Assembly: GCF_947498515.1 (NCBI RefSeq)
Contig: NZ_CANMKO010000017.1
Coordinates: 1-33,165 of the forward strand
Source of the DNA: an uncultured Pelagimonas sp.
GTDB taxonomy: Bacteria > Pseudomonadota > Alphaproteobacteria > Rhodobacterales > Rhodobacteraceae
Direction: 5' to 3'
DNA: 33,165 nucleotides
The notes beneath the pieces were generated by a model that was given only the letters and a program-made list of their open reading frames with translations, had not been told where the DNA came from and did not search any database. A program made the position numbers and the translations under genes. Each line of letters starts with the position of its first letter. Position 1 is the stretch's first letter. This document shows, in pieces, positions 1 to 7,685 of the stretch.

Positions 1-366
1 CCAAAACCGCCCACATATCTCTTCAGATAGTCACTATGTCAAATAACGCGGAACCATAAAGCTCCAGAGACAAAATCAAACCATCCGCGCAAGTTACCCA
101 GCGCGCAACGCCTTGTTCTACCTCAATATTCCGTCTCAGCCCTTGGTTCGAAGCGTTGTGCTTGTCGCCGTGATGCAGTGTGCATCGTTCTGAGAAGTTG
201 GTCTATAAGGGTGTCTTTTCGGGGCCGCAAGCACTTTTTGAAAGTTTTTGCATTTTCTGGCGATTTATTTTGGAAACGCCCGTAACACGCTATTTCAACA
301 GGCGTTCACGACCGGGTTGGTTGCGAAGCGGCACTTTCATACCCCGCCCCGGCCTGTTTTCAGCCC
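1..366. other. Left-edge noncoding stretch
   Basis: I see no convincing gene here. All forward frames entering from the left edge stop within about 60 bases. A reverse-strand open frame of about 60 codons ends near base 25 but lacks an ATG, and a forward frame starting at 180 has no ribosome site or recognisable product and runs into the antisense of kdsA. This is the 3' flank of kdsA; I found no clear hairpin followed by a T-run for it. Confidence 0.5.
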
Positions 367-1218
367 TCACAGCCCCTTTGCTAGGGAATCGAAGGCGCGC
401 AGGTTGGCGATTAGGGCTCCCATCTGATCGACTGGGATCATGTTGGGCCCATCAGACGGCGCTGTATCGGGGTCTTGGTGGGTTTCGATGAACAAAGCCG
501 ACACGCCAACCGCACAGGCGGCGCGCGCCAAAACCGGGGCGAATTCGCGTTGGCCGCCCGATGTGGTGCCCTGTCCGCCCGGTTGCTGCACCGAATGCGT
601 CGCATCAAAGACGGTTGGGTAGCCGGTCGCCGCCATGGTCGGCAGGCCGCGAAAGTCCGACACAAGGGTGTTGTAGCCAAAGGACGTGCCGCGATCGCAG
701 AGCATGATGTTGTCATTGCCCGTGCTGGCGATTTTCTCGGCAACATTGCCCATGTCCCAAGGGGCTAGAAACTGCCCCTTTTTCACATTGATGGCTTTGC
801 CGGTTTCGCCCGCCGCCAATAACAGGTCGGTCTGGCGGCACAGAAAGGCCGGGATTTGTAGGATGTCACAGACCTCGGCCGCCGGGGCGCAATGGCTGGC
901 ATCATGGACATCGGTCAAAACCGGCACGCCGAACTCCTTGCCAATCTGGCCCAGGATTTTGAGCCCTTCATCCATGCCCAAGCCCCGCTGGGTGCTGATC
1001 GACGACCGGTTGGCCTTGTCATAGCTGGCCTTAAAGATGAAACGCGTGCCGGTGGGCGCACAGGCCTCGGCGATCTTTTCCGCCATCATCCGCGCATGAT
1101 CGAGGCTTTCAAGCTGGCACGGCCCGGTGATCAGGGAGATCGGGTTGGCACCGCCAATCGCGATGCCGCCAACCATCACGGTTTTGGTCTGGGTGGCTTT
1201 GGTCTCGGTGACGTTCAT
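367..1218 (-). CDS. kdsA: 3-deoxy-8-phosphooctulonate (Kdo-8-P) synthase
   Basis: This enzyme condenses phosphoenolpyruvate with arabinose-5-phosphate to give Kdo-8-phosphate, the precursor of Kdo in lipopolysaccharide and in many capsules; it is cytoplasmic. The 283 residues are the usual full length of the family. Visible family motifs are GPCQLES (about 32-38), [12 protein letters not shown] (about 62-73) and DGPNM near the C-terminus. The Cys in GPCQLES sits where metal-dependent family members carry their metal-binding Cys, while the metal-independent E. coli type has Asn, so I infer the metal-dependent class. It lies 198 bases downstream of a small exported protein on the same strand. 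Its presence on a replicon with surface-glycan genes suggests an additional copy serving a capsule rather than the housekeeping gene, but that is inference. The identification itself is secure. Confidence 0.95.
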   Translation of the reverse strand: MNVTETKATQTKTVMVGGIAIGGANPISLITGPCQLESLDHARMMAEKIAEACAPTGTRFIFKASYDKANRSSISTQRGLGMDEGLKILGQIGKEFGVPVLTDVHDASHCAPAAEVCDILQIPAFLCRQTDLLLAAGETGKAINVKKGQFLAPWDMGNVAEKIASTGNDNIMLCDRGTSFGYNTLVSDFRGLPTMAATGYPTVFDATHSVQQPGGQGTTSGGQREFAPVLARAACAVGVSALFIETHQDPDTAPSDGPNMIPVDQMGALIANLRAFDSLAKGL

Positions 1219-1416
1219 CTTATAGGTCCTTCACAGCGTCTTGCGTTTCCTCAGAAACGGGCGGTCATTCGGCACCGCGAGGCAGCGTTTGCCTTGCATA
1301 ACGCGTTCGCCGTGCCGAATGAATCCATATTTACGCAAGGCGCTCGAGCACGGAATTGATGCGGGCGACGTCTTCGAGGCCCTAATGACACCCGGCTGGT
1401 ATTCCTATTGGGCGTC

Positions 1417-2109
1417 TCAAAACACCAAAACCAATCCGGTCGTCACATCCCAGCTTTGGTTGTTAAACCCTGTGATCGCTGCCCGCCATCGCGGTGTGGG
1501 TGCCCCAACCTTTGGGGGCAACAAGTCGACTTCAAACCGACCGCGCACATATAATGCCTGTGCTTCCCCCGTTGCTTTGACATCTAGGAGTGCCGATCTC
1601 AGGTGGGCATGAAAGCGGCTGTGGACCGCACCAACCGCCAAGGCCAATTGCCCCTGACGGGCTGATCCTTGCTTTTCTCTGGCGACCGCAGGTCCAAAGA
1701 CCAAAGTGCGCTGTAGCTCTAGCTCCCCCCACAAAGACCATGTATGCAACTTGATCTGTGTGGGATCGGTAAAAATGCCAAGCCCATCCTCAAGCCGGTA
1801 CGTCTGCCGCGCGTAGCTCAACGCCCCCCCCACCAGCAGCTCAACCTTCGGCCCAAAGGACAGAACCGGCTGGCTGATGCCAAGGCTGAGGCTCTGACCG
1901 CGTAAAAGGTTCAGCGCATCACCACGGTCCTGGTCTCCAAATACGAGCTCCGTTTGGTTCCCAAAGAATGCCTCGGATAGCGCCGCCTGGGCCGCATGTT
2001 CCGCATGGGCCGTGCCCGTCCCAATGCTCAGCTTCAAATCAGCCGCGAAACCCGGTTGCGCGAGGCCCGCCAGCGCCAACAGAAGCCACACACATGTACG
2101 CACCAACAT
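1417..2109 (-). CDS. Hypothetical exported, probably outer-membrane beta-barrel protein
   Basis: I do not recognise a named family. The frame extends to base 2163, but I prefer the ATG at 2109 because GGGGAAG lies about six bases upstream and a signal peptide then begins at once: a short basic start, a Leu/Ala-rich core (VWLLLALAGLA) and an AxA-like cleavage region ending GFAAD. The mature part, about 205 residues, alternates polar and hydrophobic residues in strand-like blocks and ends in a hydrophobic stretch with terminal Phe (GLVLVF), a common signature of outer-membrane barrels. No cysteine or catalytic motif stands out. It is divergent from the RTX gene across about 100 bases, so the two may share a control region. 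A role at the surface or in secretion is possible but not shown. Function unknown. Confidence 0.72.
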   Translation of the reverse strand: MLVRTCVWLLLALAGLAQPGFAADLKLSIGTGTAHAEHAAQAALSEAFFGNQTELVFGDQDRGDALNLLRGQSLSLGISQPVLSFGPKVELLVGGALSYARQTYRLEDGLGIFTDPTQIKLHTWSLWGELELQRTLVFGPAVAREKQGSARQGQLALAVGAVHSRFHAHLRSALLDVKATGEAQALYVRGRFEVDLLPPKVGAPTPRWRAAITGFNNQSWDVTTGLVLVF

Positions 2110-2212
2110 TTTCGGCTTCCCCAGCACCTTATCCGCAACAGATCCTATACTGACATTTAACAATGAAAAGAGTAGCTATAAGCAGAGCCAACCTTTTAAG
2201 AAGAGTATTTTC

Positions 2213-4534
2213 ATGTCGACAGTGACAACGACCCTCCCCAATATTGAAGCCGTTTACGACATTTTGCTCCAAGATGTCTCTCTTGATGTACTCTATCAGG
2301 ACGAGCTGACCGCATTCTCTGAAATCCTCGATACAACCGACCCGACCTTCACCACCCTGAGCGCCACAGAAGTGAGCATGTCCTTTGGCGACTATGACGT
2401 CACCGTCTCCGGGACGGGATTTGACCCGGTCGGCACCGCAGAGGAGCTTCTGGAAGCCTTGGACGGCTCCGTTGCGGATGGGTCGTTTTCGGAAATTACG
2501 GTTGATTATGACGGTGATGAAATCCTGAGCCTGGATTTTGATGCCACTGGCTATTGGTTCGAATCCGGGGATCTCGCTCTTGGGATTTTGGGAGACGGGC
2601 CACAATCCTTTGACGACATCTATGAAATCTCTGAGCTGTCTGTCGATTTCCAAGAGGCCTTTGAAAGCCTGGTTGAATTAGGGGAGCCCCTTACAGAGGA
2701 CATGGAAGATTACTTCCTCGATACCTATTCGCATGTCTCCCTGACCGGGTTCGGGTTATTCGATGGTGATGACCAGATCGGAAGCATCAGTGTCTCAAGC
2801 GATGAAATCGTTCTGAGATATAGCAGTCTGACCCTGACAATCGACGGCGCATTCCCGGCGTTGGATAACTTTGGGACCCTTGCGGTTCTGATGCTGAATG
2901 TCATCGCTGACGACGGTATTTATTTCGAAGGCTTTGACGGTCTGGGCCTGTCAGACCTCGACGGGGTCGAAGTGACCGGGGGGACACTAGAGGACGCCGA
3001 TGAAAATGTGCTCGCTAGCTTTGTATACTCGGATGACGAAACCCCAGATACGATTGTTGTGAATGGGGTGTCATATGGTGACATCTGGGTTGGAACCAAT
3101 CAGGCCGATAACGCCCTCCCATTCAATAGCCAAGACATGTTGATCATGGGTCTCGCTGGTAACGATACCCTTTCGGCTGATCTCGGGAATGATAACATTC
3201 TGGGCGGCCTTGGAGATGACGTCATACTGGGCTGGTACGGCGATGATACCCTGCTTGGAGAAGCCGGGAATGACTGGATGCTTGGCGAATATGGCAATGA
3301 TTCCCTGCTCGGTGGATCAGGCGATGACACCCTGCACGGTGCGGGCGATACCACGGATGAGCCCGGCAACGACACACTGCGTGGCGATACCGGGGATGAC
3401 GTCCTTTATGGCGGTGCCGGGAATGACTCCTTGCGGGGCGGCGATGACAATGACCAGATGCACGGTGGGGACGACAACGACACATTGCGCGGCGATGATG
3501 GCGACGATTATCTCTATGGTGATGCGGGCGACGATTCCTTGCGCGGCGGCGATGGGGATGACTCGCTAGAAGGTGGCGCGGGCGAAGACGTTATGCTCGG
3601 CGACACTGGCAACGACTATCTTGACGGTGAGGAGGGCAATGACTCCCTGCGTGGTGGAACCGGCAATGATACCCTGTTTGGTGGTGAAGCAAACGACACG
3701 CTGCGCGGCGATAGTGGCGATGACAGCCTGTCGGGCGATCTTGGCGATGACAGCCTGCGTGGGGATGCGGGCAATGACACATTGAATGGTGGCGACGGCG
3801 AGGACATCCTACGCGGCGGCGATGGTACAAACCTCTATGACGCCGGTAACGGCAATGACCGCGCCTATGGCGGCGATGATGCTGAGACCATCAATGGCGG
3901 CGAAGGCGATGACCTGCTGGTTGGCGGCGGCGGTGACGACCGCGTTAATGGCGGCGATGATGGCGACACGCTTTATGGCAATGACGGCGAAGACACTCTG
4001 AACGGCGAAGATGGAGACGATTGGACATCTGGCGGCGCGAATGACGACCTTTTGTTAGGGCGTGCCGGCGACGACACCATGCGCGGCTCCAGTGGGGATG
4101 ACCGGTTTTATGGCGGGGCGGACAATGATGTGTTGGCCGGCAACAACGGCAACGACACAATCAACGGCGGCTCCGGCAATGACCGGATGTTTGGCGGCAG
4201 CGGCAATGATGAGCTGATTGGCGGGGCCGGCACTGACCTCCTCAATGGTGGGTCCGGGGCAGATGTCTTTGTCTTTGACACGGCCACCGATAGCCCCCAT
4301 GGATCGGACCGCGATACCATCAGTGACTTTACCTCCGGCCAAGATATGATCGACCTATCCGGCTTTGCTGGCACTTTGACCTTTGTCAGCAGCTACACCG
4401 GAGCAGGCAATGAGGTGCGCTACAACAGCACCGTTGGCCGCCTTTACATTGACCTAGATGGCGACCCGTCATCGGAAGTTTCGATTGATCTCGGCGCGGG
4501 CACGGCCCTCGTCGAAAGCGACTTGATCCTTTAA
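2213..4534 (+). CDS. RTX (hemolysin-type) calcium-binding repeat protein, type I secretion substrate
   Basis: The predicted 773-residue acidic protein has three parts. Residues 1 to about 310 are Asp/Glu-rich, cysteine-free and beta-rich, and I cannot assign them to a family. Residues about 313 to 684 are dozens of glycine/aspartate nonapeptides of the GGxGxDxLx type, which fold into calcium-bound parallel beta-rolls outside the cell. The last 90 residues start ADVFVFD, continue DTISDFTSGQDMIDLSGF and end ESDLIL, which resembles the C-terminal type I secretion region of serralysin-like proteins. There is no N-terminal signal peptide, as expected for that route. I chose the ATG at 2213 because the upstream extension (from 2012) overlaps the divergent gene and has no RTX-like composition; only a weak AAGAAGAG precedes the ATG. 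No protease HExxH motif is visible, so an adhesin or biofilm-matrix role is likelier than an enzyme. No ABC exporter is in the window. Confidence 0.9.
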   Translation: MSTVTTTLPNIEAVYDILLQDVSLDVLYQDELTAFSEILDTTDPTFTTLSATEVSMSFGDYDVTVSGTGFDPVGTAEELLEALDGSVADGSFSEITVDYDGDEILSLDFDATGYWFESGDLALGILGDGPQSFDDIYEISELSVDFQEAFESLVELGEPLTEDMEDYFLDTYSHVSLTGFGLFDGDDQIGSISVSSDEIVLRYSSLTLTIDGAFPALDNFGTLAVLMLNVIADDGIYFEGFDGLGLSDLDGVEVTGGTLEDADENVLASFVYSDDETPDTIVVNGVSYGDIWVGTNQADNALPFNSQDMLIMGLAGNDTLSADLGNDNILGGLGDDVILGWYGDDTLLGEAGNDWMLGEYGNDSLLGGSGDDTLHGAGDTTDEPGNDTLRGDTGDDVLYGGAGNDSLRGGDDNDQMHGGDDNDTLRGDDGDDYLYGDAGDDSLRGGDGDDSLEGGAGEDVMLGDTGNDYLDGEEGNDSLRGGTGNDTLFGGEANDTLRGDSGDDSLSGDLGDDSLRGDAGNDTLNGGDGEDILRGGDGTNLYDAGNGNDRAYGGDDAETINGGEGDDLLVGGGGDDRVNGGDDGDTLYGNDGEDTLNGEDGDDWTSGGANDDLLLGRAGDDTMRGSSGDDRFYGGADNDVLAGNNGNDTINGGSGNDRMFGGSGNDELIGGAGTDLLNGGSGADVFVFDTATDSPHGSDRDTISDFTSGQDMIDLSGFAGTLTFVSSYTGAGNEVRYNSTVGRLYIDLDGDPSSEVSIDLGAGTALVESDLIL
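3149..4266 (+). repeat. RTX nonapeptide-coding tandem repeat tract
   Basis: About 1.1 kb of imperfect 27-base units coding the glycine/aspartate nonapeptides, rich in ggcgatgatgg-like strings. The tract produces long spurious open frames on both strands with low-complexity translations. The units are diverged rather than identical, so I see no recent expansion. Confidence 0.85.
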
Positions 4535-4551
4535 GGGCGTCACAAACCAAT

Positions 4552-4577
4552 CCCCTTGGTGCCATTGTGCCAAGGGG
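4552..4577 (+). terminator. Possible terminator hairpin after the RTX gene
   Basis: CCCCTTGG and CCAAGGGG form a perfect 8-bp stem around a 10-base loop, starting 17 bases after the RTX stop codon. No T-run follows, so it could equally be a Rho-dependent or mRNA-stabilising hairpin. It separates the RTX gene from the LicD-like gene. Confidence 0.5.
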
Positions 4578-4624
4578 CCAAAACGGCGATAAGCCATGCG
4601 ACTTGAACCAATGAAAAGGGCCGC

Positions 4625-5944
4625 ATGGTGCGTCGCCGGTTTTTTGATTTTCACCAGCGATATTTGGCGCGCTACACACAGCGCTTGCCATTGGGACTGC
4701 GCGGTCAGCTCGCCGGGCATTTGTTTCGCCGCACCCGCCATCCGGATTTTGGCTTCACCCATGCCCGCAGCCTGTGCGCGTCCGGCCGTTCCGATATAGC
4801 AGCCAAGCTTTATGGAAACGGTCAAGCCGTCACAGACCCGCTGTTTTCCACCCAATTGGAATCAGAAGGCCATGTTTCCGGCCCCTCTCAGGGCGTGTTT
4901 TTTGCACAGATCAGCTTTCTCGGGCTTCGGATTGGCGGCCAGATTTCTGGCCTTGGGTCCGCGCCGGTACAGCTGCAAATTGATCTTGATGACACGGTAT
5001 TACGGATTGAAACCCTATCTGTGCGCAACGGCACCGCCAGCTTTCGCATGATCCTAAGCCGCGAGGTGCTTGAGGCGTTTCCAACATCCGGATTGCTTCG
5101 GGCGCGCTTGATAGATGGAACCGATGGATCAATCTTGGCAACCCCCGAAGGCGGCATCGGCTGGCGAACCACGATGCCCCATGGGCAAGGCACCATCGAC
5201 AAGGTCATTTCTGAGAGAGGCAGCTTGGACAAAAAGGGGCGTTTCCGCCTAAACAGTGTCGAATTAGACGCACGGCAAACCGCCTACTTGGACCTCTATT
5301 CCGAACTCAAAGACGTCTATGCCCGCGAATTCAATCGCCCGCTTCTCATTCTCTATGGCACCCTGCTTGGCCAACTTCGTAGCGGTGATTTCATTCCCGG
5401 TGATGATGATTTTGATGTTGGATACCCAAGCTCAGAGACCACGCCCGAGGCCGTCAGGGGCGAAGCCATCTCCCAGATGAGCCGTTTGGCTGAGCTAGGC
5501 TATGTGATTGTGCTCAATGAGTTTGGCCGCCCCTTCCGCATTCGCGCCCGCGATGGGGCCGCTTGGGTGCATTTGGACAATCGACCCGTATTCGCCCCCC
5601 AACAGGGCGAGGTTTGGCTCCATAAACATGCGGCACTTGCGCTGGATTTGTCTCTGTTTTCTGAACCAGAGGCCGCCAAGATGCGTGGAATGGATGTGCT
5701 CCGCCCCCATCAGCCCGAACGCTTTCTAGAGGCCTATTACGGCGCAAATTGGCGCGTACCCGATCCCAGTTATAGCAATACCGGCCGCAGCCTACCCGAG
5801 AATGCCCGCAAAGCCCTGCATCAAATTTGCCTGAGTGATGCGCAACAACGTGACTTGGCTCAACGCTATCCCGGTCAGATCGTGCCAGTCCGCTATAGCC
5901 CGCTTTATCCGCTGGCTGACTATGCCGCCCGGATTGGGTTTTAG
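4625..5944 (+). CDS. LicD/fukutin-like phosphotransferase with an extra N-terminal domain
   Basis: The C-terminal half matches the LicD nucleotidyltransferase-fold family, whose members transfer phospho-substituents such as phosphocholine or ribitol/glycerol phosphate to glycans. The hallmark is at residues 244-265: YGTLLGQ, then the acidic metal-binding string GDDDFDVGY with Asp260-262 and Asp264. The late stretch FLEAYYGANWRVPDPSY (about 365-385) is also typical. The first 200 residues are not part of LicD: a basic start, then a strand-rich region of unknown function. AAAGGG lies about eight bases before the ATG. The gene ends with its stop overlapping by 4 bases the stop of the convergent glycosyltransferase-like gene. 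The substrate cannot be read from sequence; a phosphodiester substituent on the surface glycan is the natural inference. Confidence 0.82.
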   Translation: MVRRRFFDFHQRYLARYTQRLPLGLRGQLAGHLFRRTRHPDFGFTHARSLCASGRSDIAAKLYGNGQAVTDPLFSTQLESEGHVSGPSQGVFFAQISFLGLRIGGQISGLGSAPVQLQIDLDDTVLRIETLSVRNGTASFRMILSREVLEAFPTSGLLRARLIDGTDGSILATPEGGIGWRTTMPHGQGTIDKVISERGSLDKKGRFRLNSVELDARQTAYLDLYSELKDVYAREFNRPLLILYGTLLGQLRSGDFIPGDDDFDVGYPSSETTPEAVRGEAISQMSRLAELGYVIVLNEFGRPFRIRARDGAAWVHLDNRPVFAPQQGEVWLHKHAALALDLSLFSEPEAAKMRGMDVLRPHQPERFLEAYYGANWRVPDPSYSNTGRSLPENARKALHQICLSDAQQRDLAQRYPGQIVPVRYSPLYPLADYAARIGF

Positions 5945-7656
5945 TCGCTGCAACGCTCTTGATAGGCTGAAACAGTCTCACATAAGCAGTCGTAAAACCC
6001 GGACGCCGATGTCTCCCGAATCCAGGCCTTATGCTCGATTTGGCGGCGCACCACGGCGCTCCACGCCGCGTCATCTTGCAGCAAATCTGCGGCTTTACTG
6101 GCCAAGCCAGCCATGTCTTTGGCGTCAAACACGGTCTCCGCAGGTTGGCGCCCCGAGACGTCACTATCACGACATGTCAAAATCGGAATGCCCGTTCCCC
6201 GCGCCACAGCGGCGCCGCCGGATCCGCCGGTAAAGCCCGGAGGATGCACAAACAATGCCGCGCCCTGCACGCGCGTGGTGAATTCATCAAACGGCAAGAC
6301 CGGATGAACAACGATTTGACCGCTGTCCACCCGCTTGCCAATGCTGGGCATGTCACGCGCCAAAGCATCGGGATCGGCGGCCCCGATAAAATGCCAAACA
6401 CTGCCCGGCACCTTGTCCAGAATCGACAAAAGCGCCTCGATTGTACTGCGATCCTGTTGGGCCAGACGTTGGTTCATCCGCACACCGGTGATCGCCGACA
6501 CGATGATCTTGCTGTGACGCTTTTCCGGCTGCACCTCGGGTGGGGGTGGTTCGGTCTCGTCGGCGCGAATGGTTGGGTAGGGTTGGACACGTACCCGCGC
6601 CTGCCCCGGATCTCCGTCAATCGCATGGGGGCCACGGGCGATGATCATATCCAGTTTGGCATCTACTTGATTGTTGGATTGGATATAGAAAAACGCCGAG
6701 GGCAACTGATCAAACAAGGTATGGCGCACAAGGCGGCTTTCGTTTGAGAAAAAGCCACGATGACCGCCGCCATAAAGCATGACATCCGGCTTCAGCTCCA
6801 AAATCTTGCGGCAGCTCTCCAACACCCCACCAAGTCCGTAGCTGTCAAACATATGAAGATGGAAGCGGCTGCCGTAGAAATCCCCAAGGGCGGCGCGGGC
6901 TTGGGCCTGTGCCTCGGCGGTGCGACTTGGGGTAAACGCGTGGGCCAAAATCGGCGTTGTCACCACGAACCTCTCGCGGGTCACCACGATATGGGCGATG
7001 ATGTCGGGATCAAGCTCAAGCAGATTGCGACAGATGGTAAACAAAACCCGCGCATGGGTGTGCACATCGGAAATTTTCAAGACGTCCAAGCAGAGCACAA
7101 TGGTTTTGGGTCGGCTGGCTGGCATCCCTTGGCGCGCAATCCCATCTTCGCTTAGGGCGCGACGCAAATAGAGACTTGCGGCCTTCAATATCACCGGGTC
7201 ATTTTTCAAAATGCGGTGATCAGGCAGGCTTTCGATCACCCGACACACCTGCTCATCCCCGGCACGCCCCTGCCCATTGGCATAGAGCGCCAGAGCGTAT
7301 TGCGCGCGGGCCCGGCGCAATCCAGTCAGCGCGTAGCGGGTTTTGCGCAACGCATCTTCTTCGGGTTGGCCCGGTTGCGGTGATGTTAGGCTGGGTGGCA
7401 GCGTTGAGAGGTCTTTGTCATTGCGCTTGGGATGGCTCAACAGCGCCAAATGTTGCCAATGCCGCATGGCTTCGGGCCAATCCGCACGACGCTCGGCGGC
7501 CATCGCTTTTTGGCGCAGCCGCAGATCGCCCATACCAGGGCGCGCAGTCAGGTAAAGCAGCGCATCCAGAACGCGGGTCTTGATCTCAGGCGAGAGCGCA
7601 CGTTTGAGCCGGTTCGGGACAAACCGGCGATATGCTTTCAAGAGGTTGCGTTCCAT
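5941..7656 (-). CDS. Glycosyltransferase-like protein, shorter tandem paralog
   Basis: The 571-residue protein is probably a cytoplasmic GT-B-type glycosyltransferase. The N-terminal 170 residues are helical and TPR-like. The following region has a Rossmann-like strand (TIVLCLDVLKISDVHTHARV), a conserved YGGGHRGFFSNESRLVRH block and the closing segment PFDEFTTRV...GFTGGSGGAAVARG...SDVSGRQPAETVF, which looks like the nucleotide-sugar-binding half of GT-B enzymes. Long collinear stretches are near-identical to the gene immediately upstream, 29 bases away, so the two are a tandem duplication and probably one transcript. I chose ATG 7656 (AAGG about ten bases upstream). I cannot name the family, donor or acceptor. 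Glycosyltransferase is an inference from fold-like motifs and from the surface-polysaccharide neighbours. Confidence 0.68.
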   Translation of the reverse strand: MERNLLKAYRRFVPNRLKRALSPEIKTRVLDALLYLTARPGMGDLRLRQKAMAAERRADWPEAMRHWQHLALLSHPKRNDKDLSTLPPSLTSPQPGQPEEDALRKTRYALTGLRRARAQYALALYANGQGRAGDEQVCRVIESLPDHRILKNDPVILKAASLYLRRALSEDGIARQGMPASRPKTIVLCLDVLKISDVHTHARVLFTICRNLLELDPDIIAHIVVTRERFVVTTPILAHAFTPSRTAEAQAQARAALGDFYGSRFHLHMFDSYGLGGVLESCRKILELKPDVMLYGGGHRGFFSNESRLVRHTLFDQLPSAFFYIQSNNQVDAKLDMIIARGPHAIDGDPGQARVRVQPYPTIRADETEPPPPEVQPEKRHSKIIVSAITGVRMNQRLAQQDRSTIEALLSILDKVPGSVWHFIGAADPDALARDMPSIGKRVDSGQIVVHPVLPFDEFTTRVQGAALFVHPPGFTGGSGGAAVARGTGIPILTCRDSDVSGRQPAETVFDAKDMAGLASKAADLLQDDAAWSAVVRRQIEHKAWIRETSASGFYDCLCETVSAYQERCSD

Positions 7657-7685
7657 TCAGGTGCCTTGTGCCGACCAACCCGGCC

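Noticed and set aside
24-210. Reverse-strand open frame of about 60 codons near the left edge (ends LFDIVTI)
   Set aside because: It has no ATG or GTG start after the preceding stop and no ribosome site; could be a gene remnant but nothing supports it.
180-491. Forward 103-codon open frame
   Set aside because: Arg-rich low-information translation, overlaps kdsA in antisense, no ribosome site.
2123-2182. TATACT/TATAAG promoter elements for the RTX gene
   Set aside because: -10-like words are present but no -35-like word sits at a proper distance, so no promoter is called.
2012-2212. N-terminal extension of the RTX protein from an upstream ATG
   Set aside because: It overlaps the coding part and signal-peptide region of the divergent gene and has no ribosome site; the ATG at 2213 gives a typical start.
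3149-4266. CRISPR-like array
   Set aside because: The regular repeats are in-frame protein-coding RTX units with no unique spacers.
3100-4374. Several long open frames on both strands within the RTX gene
   Set aside because: They are shadows of the repetitive glycine/aspartate codons; translations are Met/Thr- or His/Arg-rich low complexity.
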